Below, in pieces: positions 27,672 through 35,595 of a DNA stretch of 64,000 nt (its first letter is position 1; each line of letters begins with the position of its first letter). This DNA is from Flavobacterium fluviatile (GTDB taxonomy: Bacteria > Bacteroidota > Bacteroidia > Flavobacteriales > Flavobacteriaceae), in the NCBI RefSeq assembly GCF_010645065.1, contig NZ_JAADZW010000009.1:1-64000 (forward strand). The letters are read 5' to 3'. Made by a program: the position numbers and the translations under genes. The notes beneath the pieces were generated by a model, which was not told the origin of the DNA, searched no databases, and saw only the letters and a program-made list of their open reading frames with translations.

Positions 27672-29551
27672 ATCTTAATCTTAAAAAATCCGTCAAAGAT
27701 TTTAGTTTTGTTTAAATATTCAAATGTCGAGTTCGTCGTTTTAGTACTTGCAGTCGAAAAATTCCAACACGATTCTGAATCTGCAGATACCTCATCAACG
27801 CTAAGAGAAAAAGGGTGACTTAATAATTCAAAATCATTTCCAGGAAATTGTCCTTTATCTCCAAAACATAAAATTTCGTGACTTTTATTTTTGCTAAATT
27901 GTTTAATATAATTTACAACATTTAATTTGGAAACATCTGGCCTTATTATAACATCAATTGAATGATCAGATTGCACACACAGTAGACCGGCAATATTCTG
28001 AAGATATACAAATTTTATAATTTCAGTTATAAATTCATTCGATGAATCATGATTCAGCTCTATTGTCAATTGCATTGACTTTAATTTGAGATTTATTTCA
28101 TCCCCAAAATGAGCATTGAGTATGCCCCTCAATGGTTGGAGCGTTGAATTTATAGAATCATTTTGTAAAGGAACATGATCATCAAGTAGAAATCCTATTT
28201 CAGCTCCATTATAGTAACCGACAACAACATTGCCCCAATATTTTTGATCTATAACTTTGCGTAGATCGTTTTTAATTGACTTTCCTCGGCCTGTTGCAAC
28301 GCCTATTACTATTTCGTTACTTAAGAATTGATTTAGTTTATTTCCCATTAGGATATTTAAGCCATTAAATCTCTCACTGGCATGGCATAATGTGCCATCG
28401 TAATCAAAAACTGCTGCATGAAATTTTTGATTATTTAGTTTCTTTTTGTAATTATTATAACTTGTCAGCCATTTCTCTTGCGCGTCAGGTTTTAATTGAT
28501 AAAAAGATTGATTTCCTAATTTTCTTTGAATCGCAATTTTTGAAGAATCGTTACTGTTTTTCTTAAGTAAATTAAAATAATTTAGGTGATATAATTTACT
28601 ACCATATTCAGGCACTCCAGGTCTGCCAGGGTCAATATTTTGTAAATCCCCCATAACTGAAGTTAAGTAAAACGATTTTATCAGAAGTTCAATGGCACTA
28701 AAGGAGTCTACACTAGTTGATCTTATTCTCAAAACTGGAACTTCACGTGGCAATAATCCTAGAGTTTTTTCTGCTAGTTCTTGATCGTCAGGTGTAATCA
28801 ACGCAACAATTGCAGTTGATTGCATTCTTTTATCTATCCAATTATGTCTTCCATGTCCAAAATTTCTATAATCTGACAAAAGGACATTTCCTAAACCAGC
28901 TTCTGAAAACTTTGATTCAATATCAACTGCTACTGGCATACCCCAGTTGCCATACAAAACCTTAAACGTGAAATCTTTGTCAACCAAAGTAGCAAAACTA
29001 CTAACTTCCTGTTGAAATAAGTCATTACTATTAAAAATCTCATCACCTATTATATTTCCATATGCTCTATAAAGAATTACAAAAAATGCTACTAACGAGT
29101 TTGTCGCCAGAAAACCATCTTTACCTATGGGATTTTCAAATTCTAAAATTGATTGTGCTCCAATTTTAGAGGTCAATTTATTTAATGGTGTATCTACTGA
29201 CAAAGTAATTCCAGATAATTTTTTAGGATTTTGTTGGTTAGCATTTTTAAATGATGTTAATATATCTGTATTTCTGCCACTGGCACTTAGAAATAGTAAA
29301 GAGCACTTGTTGATGATATTTTGAGAATAGAATAGTTCAAGAGGAGTAATTGCTTTTCCAATTTGGCCAAGTGACTGATGTAATCTGGCCACAAAATGAC
29401 ATGCACTTAATGATCCACCAGATCCTACCACAAGCATTGGATATTTTTTGAGAATGTCAATCTCGGTTGTAAGATTTGACAAATCTAACTTGCAAGCCCA
29501 CTCAAAAACTTGATTTATCGATCGCAATTCACTTTTAAACGGCTTTCCCAT
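27668..29551 (-). CDS. SIS-domain / HAD-hydrolase fusion protein
   Basis: 627 aa, two enzymes in one chain. The N-terminal half is a double sugar-isomerase (SIS) fold: VGSGGSLSAC (42-51) and FLSASGRNTDIL (87-98), then a second lobe with FGHGRHNWID (231-240). The C-terminal half, from about residue 375, is a HAD phosphatase: nucleophile D383 and acid D385 in FDYDGTL, T420 in VATGRGKS, and GDKGQFPGND (564-573) for the metal. A cap domain lies between. So it could isomerise or deaminate a sugar phosphate and then dephosphorylate it. It is the first gene of the five-gene operon. Confidence 0.88.
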   Translation of the reverse strand: MGKPFKSELRSINQVFEWACKLDLSNLTTEIDILKKYPMLVVGSGGSLSACHFVARLHQSLGQIGKAITPLELFYSQNIINKCSLLFLSASGRNTDILTSFKNANQQNPKKLSGITLSVDTPLNKLTSKIGAQSILEFENPIGKDGFLATNSLVAFFVILYRAYGNIIGDEIFNSNDLFQQEVSSFATLVDKDFTFKVLYGNWGMPVAVDIESKFSEAGLGNVLLSDYRNFGHGRHNWIDKRMQSTAIVALITPDDQELAEKTLGLLPREVPVLRIRSTSVDSFSAIELLIKSFYLTSVMGDLQNIDPGRPGVPEYGSKLYHLNYFNLLKKNSNDSSKIAIQRKLGNQSFYQLKPDAQEKWLTSYNNYKKKLNNQKFHAAVFDYDGTLCHASERFNGLNILMGNKLNQFLSNEIVIGVATGRGKSIKNDLRKVIDQKYWGNVVVGYYNGAEIGFLLDDHVPLQNDSINSTLQPLRGILNAHFGDEINLKLKSMQLTIELNHDSSNEFITEIIKFVYLQNIAGLLCVQSDHSIDVIIRPDVSKLNVVNYIKQFSKNKSHEILCFGDKGQFPGNDFELLSHPFSLSVDEVSADSESCWNFSTASTKTTNSTFEYLNKTKIFDGFFKIKI

Positions 29552-29586
29552 TGAGTCTTAATAAAATATTAGTAATTATTTTTTCA

Positions 29587-29608
29587 AAGTTTAAATGTAC
29601 TTAAACTT
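29587..29608. promoter_or_regulatory. inverted-repeat operator candidate of the five-gene cluster
   Basis: AAGTTTAA, 6 bases, TTAAACTT: perfect 8-bp arms, 36 bases upstream of the SIS-HAD start. The position fits a repressor or activator site in the promoter of the cluster. No binding protein is identified. The XRE protein at 30440 is one candidate. Confidence 0.5.
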
Positions 29609-29686
29609 AATTACTTTTACCATGCCACTACATAAATAAGTATAAATGAAAACTACACGCAAGTTAATTTTTCAATGCCTATAGTT

Positions 29687-30112
29687 TTATTTACCGTTTG
29701 TGTAAATTGTTACAAAAATATTTAAAAGGCCTGCTATAATAACAGCAATTACTGGTAGCCATGTTTTCCAATTATCTGCCCTATCTTTCTGTCTATCATG
29801 CAATTCAATTGCTATTTCAATTAATTTTTTAATTAGGTCATGCGATAACTCTCGTACACCATTAGTATTAGGTTCCGTTACATGCCTTGCAATTAAAGAT
29901 ATTCCATGTTGCTTAGATTGATCAACTCTGAAAAATTCGGGATGTTCAAGAACAATTTTCGTCCAACTTATTGAAGACTTAGGCGGCCCTTGTAATTCTT
30001 CTATAAGTCCATCTTCACCCCTATGACCTCTTTTATCTAATCCTAATACTTGTATTAATGCTATAACATCAGTTAGTCGATATTCTTTTAAATAAGGAGT
30101 CTTATTAATCAT
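29687..30112 (-). CDS. small membrane-anchored protein, 141 aa
   Basis: The first 100 residues are soluble and winged-helix-like: YRLTDVIALIQVLGL, then SWTKIVLEHPEFFRV and HGISLIARHV. A single hydrophobic segment (about 119-137, WLPVIAVIIAGLLNIFVTI) anchors the C-terminus in the membrane. I recall similar small proteins in many bacteria but know no function. It lies 135 bases upstream of the SIS-HAD gene in the same direction, so it may be a membrane sensor or adaptor for that cluster or simply a neighbour. Confidence 0.7.
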   Translation of the reverse strand: MINKTPYLKEYRLTDVIALIQVLGLDKRGHRGEDGLIEELQGPPKSSISWTKIVLEHPEFFRVDQSKQHGISLIARHVTEPNTNGVRELSHDLIKKLIEIAIELHDRQKDRADNWKTWLPVIAVIIAGLLNIFVTIYTNGK

Positions 30113-30439
30113 ATGTAGTGACTTATTTTAAAATTATAAACTTAATATTTTAATCTAACGATATATCAAAAAATGTCCTACCAAAAATTATTAAGTAAAA
30201 AATGTTTAAATTTTTAAAGTATAAAAAAGGGAACGTTAAATTTAATTTATTTAGGCTTCGCGTGATTGTATTATTTTGCCAAACTTACAAAACTATTTTA
30301 CTTTTCTGTTACGGTTTACCATAATGGCTATCATATAAATTGCAAAATAATTATTTTATAAATGAAATGTATATCCTGTAAATACACGTTTTAAATTTTC
30401 TTCGAGCATAAAAAAAGATGCCGAAGCATCTATTTATTC
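30113..30439. other. 327-bp AT-rich spacer
   Basis: It contains the promoter of the small membrane protein gene and, at its right end, the terminator of the XRE gene. I see no ORF, repeat or conserved RNA in it. Confidence 0.5.
30410..30431 (-). terminator. UUCG-type terminator after the XRE regulator
   Basis: On the minus strand AGATGC, the stable loop TTCG, GCATCT, then a run of seven T. It lies just after the XRE stop codon at 30440. Confidence 0.9.
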
Positions 30440-30661
30440 TTAAAACAAATCTTTTATATCAACCTTTAAGGCTTTTGCAATTAAAGTTAGAGTTTTTACC
30501 GTTGGATTCGTTTCTCCTCTTTCTATTCTGGCAACCTGATTTACTGACATACCAATTTCAATAGCTAATTTAGATTGAGAATATTGATCTTTTTTTTCTC
30601 TAATTTTCCTTATGGTAGCTCCAAGCTTAATTTGTACGTTATTTATTTCTTCTTCTTCCAC
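30440..30661 (-). CDS. XRE-family HTH regulator, 73 aa
   Basis: A single compact HTH_3 domain fills the protein: SKLAIEIGMSVNQVARIERG is the helix-turn-helix, and LTLIAKALKVDIKDLF the closing helix. Such short XRE proteins repress promoters next to their own gene. A perfect 18-bp palindrome lies 33 bases upstream of its start, a likely autoregulatory site. A UUCG terminator follows the gene, so it is a single-gene unit. It separates the AT-rich cluster from the SusC cargo and could regulate either side. Confidence 0.9.
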   Translation of the reverse strand: MEEEEINNVQIKLGATIRKIREKKDQYSQSKLAIEIGMSVNQVARIERGETNPTVKTLTLIAKALKVDIKDLF

Positions 30662-30694
30662 ATGTTAAATTTGCAGTATAAAAAAATATTAATC

Positions 30695-30712
30695 CTACAC
30701 ATATATGTGTAG
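30695..30712. promoter_or_regulatory. perfect 18-bp palindrome upstream of the XRE gene
   Basis: CTACACATATATGTGTAG is identical to its reverse complement. It lies between the leftward XRE gene and the rightward RNA/SusC region, placed as an operator would be. Autoregulation by the XRE protein is the simplest reading. Confidence 0.7.
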
Positions 30713-30801
30713 TTGTTTGTTTTTTTTATTATATTTGTTTTTGAATTTATATATTTGCGATTCTTCACATAAAAATATTTGAAGCATTCGCTTAGAATCT
30801 C

Positions 30802-30932
30802 GACTTGAAAACTGGAAATTTAAAAGGAACGAGAGGATAAGTAAGATGCTCACGCCTATGGCGTGGGCTCACTTATTGTTCCTCGGTATTTCCAGTACCT
30901 CAAGTCAATAAGCTGAGTTCCGCGCCTTTTTT
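30802..30932 (+). ncRNA. long nested hairpin with T-run, candidate structured RNA
   Basis: Four stems nest inside 105 bases: GACTTGA (30802-30808) with TCAAGTC (30900-30906), ACTGGAAAT (30811-30819) with ATTTCCAGT (30888-30896), ATAAGT (30837-30842) with ACTTAT (30871-30876) with an extra GGAAC/GTTCC, and the tip GCTCACGCC (30848-30856) with GGCGTGGGC (30860-30868). A T-run at 30927-30932 could end a plus-strand transcript. A TATATTTG-like promoter element lies upstream. It could be a 6S-like RNA, a leader of the SusC operon, or a palindromic mobile-element remnant. Confidence 0.5.
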
Positions 30933-31050
30933 ATTAGGTTCTTCATGGCTTGTATTTCTTAGCAATACTTTATATTAAAAATGACTTCGCATTATAAGAA
31001 AGTTTAATCTTAAAACTCGTTTATTTATGTAAAAAGAAATTTTATTATGA

Positions 31051-31119
31051 CATTAAGTCGTTTACTTAATGCATAAAAAATGGCCCTCTACCAGCGACAA
31101 AACTTGTATAGAGGACCAT
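31051..31119 (+). promoter_or_regulatory. two leader hairpins in front of the second susC-like gene
   Basis: The first is CATTAAGT-CGTTT-ACTTAATG (31051-31071), perfect arms. The second has ATGGCCCTCTA (31080-31090) facing TAGAGGACCAT (31109-31119) with one G-U-type mismatch. They end 39 bases before the SusC start. The first could be an operator, the second a leader hairpin. Confidence 0.5.
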
Positions 31120-31158
31120 AGCTAATCAAATTGTACTTAACTAACCAATCACAAAATT

Positions 31159-34100
31159 ATGAATAATTTTTCATTTTTCATGGGTGGAAGAGCTCTCTAT
31201 TGCCTAATTTCTCTAGGTTTTCTTTTGTCTTTTTCAACAGTGCTTGCCAAAAATCACTCTAGGCAAAGCAATGTATTATCCCAACAGCATAAAGTTCAGG
31301 GTACTGTCACAGATGGTACCAATCCTCTTCCTGGTGTTACAATCTCTATTAAAAATAAAAAAAACAATCCTGTAATTTCAGATTACAGCGGTCAGTTCTC
31401 GATCAACTCCTCGTCTTATGACACTTTAGTAGTATCATATATAGGTTTTAAAACGACACTTGTTCCAATACAAGGTCGTTTAGTGGTTGATATTGTATTA
31501 TCATATGACACTACAACTTTACAGGAAGTTCGAATTAATGCAGGATACTATTCTGTAAAAGAAAGTGAACGAACTGGTAGTATCGCAAGAATTACATCAA
31601 AGGATATTGAAACGCAACCCGTTATTAACTTACTGGCAACCATGCAGGGACGTATGGCCGGTGTCAGTATTACACAGACTACAGGCGTTCCTGGGGGAGG
31701 ATTTGATATTAAGATTCGTGGGCAGAACAGTTTGCGTACTGATGCTAATGCGCCTTTGTATATTATTGATGGTGTGCCCTACTCCTCTGATCCTATCGGC
31801 TATAATCAGACAGCCTCTACTTACCCAACTGTTACTAGTCCGCTTAACAGTATTAATCCTGATACTATAGAAAGTATTGAGGTTCTTAAAGATGCTGATG
31901 CTACGGCTATCTATGGTTCACGAGGTGCTAACGGCGTGGTTTTGATCACTACCAAAAAAGGAAAGGCAGGCAAAACTTCTTTTACTGTTAATGCTTCAAG
32001 CGGTGCGGGAACGGTTACCAAATTCATGAAACTTATGAATACTGAACAATATCTTGCCATGCGCAGGCAGGCGTTTGTAAATGATGGACTGAATACCTAT
32101 GGCGCTGCCGACTATGACATCAACGGTACATGGGACCAAAACCGCTATACGGACTGGCAGAAGGAACTTCTGGGAGGTACCTCTGTACTGCATGATATTC
32201 AGGGAACGTTATCAGGAGGATCTGAACATACCCAGTTTTTGCTTAGTGGAAATTACCATCAGGAGACAACGGTTTTTCCCGGGGATTTTCTTTATAAAAA
32301 AGGCGGTTTGCAAGCCAACCTGAATCACCATTCTGAGAACAACAAATTCAGGGTTACGTTTTCGGCAGGGTATAATTCACAAAACAATGATTTGCCTGCT
32401 TTTGATTTAACATCAGAGGCACGTGCCTTGCCACCCAATGCTCCGGCACTCTATAAGCCAGACGGAAGCCTGAACTGGGAGAATAATACCTGGAGTAATC
32501 CGCTACGAAACCTTTATGCCAAATTTGAATCTAAAACCAAAGACCTTATTGCCAATACGGTTTTGTCTTATGAACTGGCTACAGGGCTGACCCTTAAGAG
32601 CAGTTTTGGCTATACTGATCTTAGCACGATTGAAACCCGTACGGCACCTTCGACGGTTTCTAATCCTGAACTAAATGTGAGCAGTGCTACCTCGGCGATT
32701 TATTTTAATACTACCAACCGCTCTTCATGGATTGCTGAACCACAGCTGCATTATGAAACCAAATTGCGTAGTGGCAAATTAGGGGTATTGTTGGGAAGTA
32801 CTTTTCAAAACCAAACTACTACTAAACTTTTTGAATCAGGAAGCGGGTTCAGTTCGAACAGCCTGATCTATAATCTTGCAGCTGCAAGTAATGTCAAAGT
32901 TTTGCTGAATGATGAAACGCTCTATAAATATCAGGCGTTTTTTGGCCGAGTTAATTACAACTATCTGGAACGTTATATTTTGAACCTTACCGCCAGACGT
33001 GACGGCTCCAGCCGATTTGGTCCCGGAAATCAGTTTGCCAATTTTGGTGCCGTGGGTGCTGCATGGCTTTTTTCGAAAGAGGACTTTTTGAGAAATACAT
33101 CCTGGCTGAGTTTTGGTAAAATACGAGGCAGTTACGGAACAACCGGAAATGACCAGATTGGGGATTATCAGTTTTTGAATACCTATACTACCTCAACGAC
33201 CAGCTACAGCAATACAGCAGGTTTGCAACCAACGCGCCTTTTTAATGCAAATTTTGGATGGGAAACCAATAAAAAACTCGAACTGGCAATGGAACTGGGA
33301 TTTTTGCAAGACCGGATTTTTACTACTGCTGCGTGGTATCAGAATCGATCTTCGAACCAGTTGACAGGTGTTCCGCTTGCGGGTACGACAGGCTTTACGG
33401 TATTGAATTCTAACCTTGATGCTACCGTGGAGAATACGGGATTTGAGTTTACGCTGAGGACTGTCAATTTTAATGGTGCCAACTTTAATTGGACTACAAG
33501 CCTTAACCTGACTTTTGCCCGTAATATACTGCTTCGTTTTCCGGGTCTTGAAAGTTCTGCATATAATCAGCAATACCGAATTGGTGAGCCACTAAACATT
33601 GAACTCCGCTATCAGTACAAGGGAATCAACCCGCAAACGGGCGTTTATGATTTTGTTGACCTTAATAATGACGGGATTATTTCTTTTCCTGATGACAAGC
33701 AAATTGTAACTGACCTGAACCCTACCTATTTTGGGGGACTCCAGAACCAATTGGGCTATCACAACTGGAAACTGGATTTCCTGCTTCAGTTTGTGAAACA
33801 GAAAAACACTACTTATCCAATGGGTTTTGCCGGACAAATGTCTAATCAGCCTGCCAGAATGGTGGAAAGCTGGACTACGCCGGGTGATAACAGCACTTAT
33901 CAGGTCTATACCACGAGTGCCAATGCTGGCGCCATTACGGCAGATTACCTGTATTATCAAAGTGATGCGTTTATAACGGATGCTTCTTATATCCGTTTGA
34001 AAAATATTGCTTTGTCTTATGAGATTCCGTTGTCAACTAAACAGACCCAATGCAAAATAATGCTGCAGGGACAGAATCTTTTGACTTTTACCAAATACGA

Positions 34101-34182
34101 AGACGGTGACCCTGAGTTTACAAGTTCGGGCTATCTGCCCCCTCTTAAAGTACTAACTGCCGGAATTCAATTAACCTTTTAA
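31159..34182 (+). CDS. SusC/RagA-family TonB-dependent transporter (no STN domain)
   Basis: 1007 aa. A signal peptide ends around AKNHS. A carboxypeptidase-like beta domain follows (VQGTVTDGTNPLPGVTISIK, about 47-125), then the TonB box region LQEVRINAGYYSV, the plug (NAPLYIIDGVPYSSDP and DADATAIYGSRGANGVVLITTKK, each within 145-240) and the barrel, ending in AGIQLTF. There is no STN domain and no FecR nearby, unlike the receptor at 15.3-18.8 kb. With the SusD and S9 peptidase genes that follow, it probably imports peptides. Confidence 0.95.
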   Translation: MNNFSFFMGGRALYCLISLGFLLSFSTVLAKNHSRQSNVLSQQHKVQGTVTDGTNPLPGVTISIKNKKNNPVISDYSGQFSINSSSYDTLVVSYIGFKTTLVPIQGRLVVDIVLSYDTTTLQEVRINAGYYSVKESERTGSIARITSKDIETQPVINLLATMQGRMAGVSITQTTGVPGGGFDIKIRGQNSLRTDANAPLYIIDGVPYSSDPIGYNQTASTYPTVTSPLNSINPDTIESIEVLKDADATAIYGSRGANGVVLITTKKGKAGKTSFTVNASSGAGTVTKFMKLMNTEQYLAMRRQAFVNDGLNTYGAADYDINGTWDQNRYTDWQKELLGGTSVLHDIQGTLSGGSEHTQFLLSGNYHQETTVFPGDFLYKKGGLQANLNHHSENNKFRVTFSAGYNSQNNDLPAFDLTSEARALPPNAPALYKPDGSLNWENNTWSNPLRNLYAKFESKTKDLIANTVLSYELATGLTLKSSFGYTDLSTIETRTAPSTVSNPELNVSSATSAIYFNTTNRSSWIAEPQLHYETKLRSGKLGVLLGSTFQNQTTTKLFESGSGFSSNSLIYNLAAASNVKVLLNDETLYKYQAFFGRVNYNYLERYILNLTARRDGSSRFGPGNQFANFGAVGAAWLFSKEDFLRNTSWLSFGKIRGSYGTTGNDQIGDYQFLNTYTTSTTSYSNTAGLQPTRLFNANFGWETNKKLELAMELGFLQDRIFTTAAWYQNRSSNQLTGVPLAGTTGFTVLNSNLDATVENTGFEFTLRTVNFNGANFNWTTSLNLTFARNILLRFPGLESSAYNQQYRIGEPLNIELRYQYKGINPQTGVYDFVDLNNDGIISFPDDKQIVTDLNPTYFGGLQNQLGYHNWKLDFLLQFVKQKNTTYPMGFAGQMSNQPARMVESWTTPGDNSTYQVYTTSANAGAITADYLYYQSDAFITDASYIRLKNIALSYEIPLSTKQTQCKIMLQGQNLLTFTKYEDGDPEFTSSGYLPPLKVLTAGIQLTF

Positions 34183-34193
34183 AGCACTATTAT

Positions 34194-35585
34194 ATGAAAA
34201 CGACATTACCACCCTATGTACATTTACTACGGCTTCCTTTCTTCTTGTTTTGGTTTGTCTCCTGCGATTCGTTTGTGGAAGTTGATTTGCCTAAAAGCCA
34301 ACTCAACAACGAGAGTGTTTTTGAAACCAATGCAACTGCCACTGCTGCCCTGACTGATATCTATGCCAAAATAAGGGATAAGGGATTATTGACAGGTATT
34401 AGTAGTGGATTATCCAATCAGCTTGGCAATTATACTGATGAGCTTATCTGTTACGGCAATCCTGCGAATGCCACTTATAACTTTTACAACAATATTCTTC
34501 TGGCTTCTAATTCTTCCGTAAGCGATTATTGGAATACTACTTACAATCAGATTTATGCCGCTAATTCGATTCTTGAGGGCACAGCCAATAGTACTGACCT
34601 AACGGAAGAACATAAAAAGCTATTGCAGGGAGAAGCACTCTTTATAAGAGCACTGCTGCATTTTTATCTTGTGAACCTTTATGGCGATGTTCCGTACATT
34701 ACACAAACTGATTACAAAATAAACAGTGTTGTGAGCCGGATGCCAACCGAAAAAGTATATGAAAAGATTATAAGTGACTTGGAGAAAGCTGTACTTCTAT
34801 TGCCTGAAACGTACACTTCTAGCCTAAGAATAAGACCCAATCAATTAGCAGCAAGGGCATTGCTGGCGCGGGTCTATCTATATAACAATTCATTTGCAGA
34901 AGCGTCCAATGAAGCTTCTGCCCTGATTAACCAAAATGCTGTTTATACCTTAACGCAGAAAACAGACGACGTTTTTTTGCTTGGCTCTAAAGAGACGATC
35001 TGGCAATTGCAATCGGCTACTGCTACACAAAACACTAAAGAGGGTACTACTTTTATTTTTGTTGCAGGACCTCCTTCACTTACTTCCTTAACTCCTGCTT
35101 TGGTACATTCTTTTTCATCTACTGATTTGCGCAAAACAAGCTGGATTAAAACCGTTACCAAAGGTACCTCAACGTGGTACCATGCTTATAAATATAAAGA
35201 ACGTTTAGTAAGTACTGCCTCTAAAGAATATTCAATCGTACTTCGCCTTGGAGAGCAATACCTGATCAGAGCCGAAGCAAGAGCACAACAAGGAGATTTA
35301 ATAGGCGCTAAGGAAGACCTGAACATCATCAGACATCGTGCCGGACTGTCGGATACCACTGCCGAGAGCAAAGAGGAGATTTTAGATGCTGTATTACAGG
35401 AAAGAAAATGGGAATTTTTTACAGAGTATGGGCATCGCTTTTTTGATTTGAAACGCTTTGACAAGCTTGATTCTGCTTTATCAGGTATAAAGGCAGGCTG
35501 GCAAACAACAGATCAATTGTTCCCAATTCCGCAAACTGAGCTGAGTGTCAATCCTAACCTACGGCCTCAAAACCCGGGGTATTAA
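34194..35585 (+). CDS. SusD/RagB-family lipoprotein
   Basis: 463 aa. The signal ends at a lipobox-like FVSCDSF cysteine. SusD repeats are seen in the middle (EALFIRALLHFYLVNLYGD is the classic SusD block) and at the C-terminus (RKWEFFTEYGHRFFDLKRF, then LFPIPQTELSVNPNL). It sits 11 bases after the SusC stop and is its surface lid. The C-terminal motif is of the kind often found in SusD proteins of amino-acid and peptide systems as well as glycans, so the ligand has to be inferred from the peptidase downstream. Confidence 0.94.
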   Translation: MKTTLPPYVHLLRLPFFLFWFVSCDSFVEVDLPKSQLNNESVFETNATATAALTDIYAKIRDKGLLTGISSGLSNQLGNYTDELICYGNPANATYNFYNNILLASNSSVSDYWNTTYNQIYAANSILEGTANSTDLTEEHKKLLQGEALFIRALLHFYLVNLYGDVPYITQTDYKINSVVSRMPTEKVYEKIISDLEKAVLLLPETYTSSLRIRPNQLAARALLARVYLYNNSFAEASNEASALINQNAVYTLTQKTDDVFLLGSKETIWQLQSATATQNTKEGTTFIFVAGPPSLTSLTPALVHSFSSTDLRKTSWIKTVTKGTSTWYHAYKYKERLVSTASKEYSIVLRLGEQYLIRAEARAQQGDLIGAKEDLNIIRHRAGLSDTTAESKEEILDAVLQERKWEFFTEYGHRFFDLKRFDKLDSALSGIKAGWQTTDQLFPIPQTELSVNPNLRPQNPGY

Positions 35586-35595
35586 AAAAATAATA

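Noticed and set aside
30802..30932. Retron or group II intron RNA
   Set aside because: No reverse transcriptase is encoded nearby, so the hairpin is reported only as a structured RNA candidate.
33193..33960. Two antisense frames of over 120 residues across the second SusC gene
   Set aside because: Long antisense frames are common opposite long barrel genes. They have no start context or motif, and the sense frame is intact.
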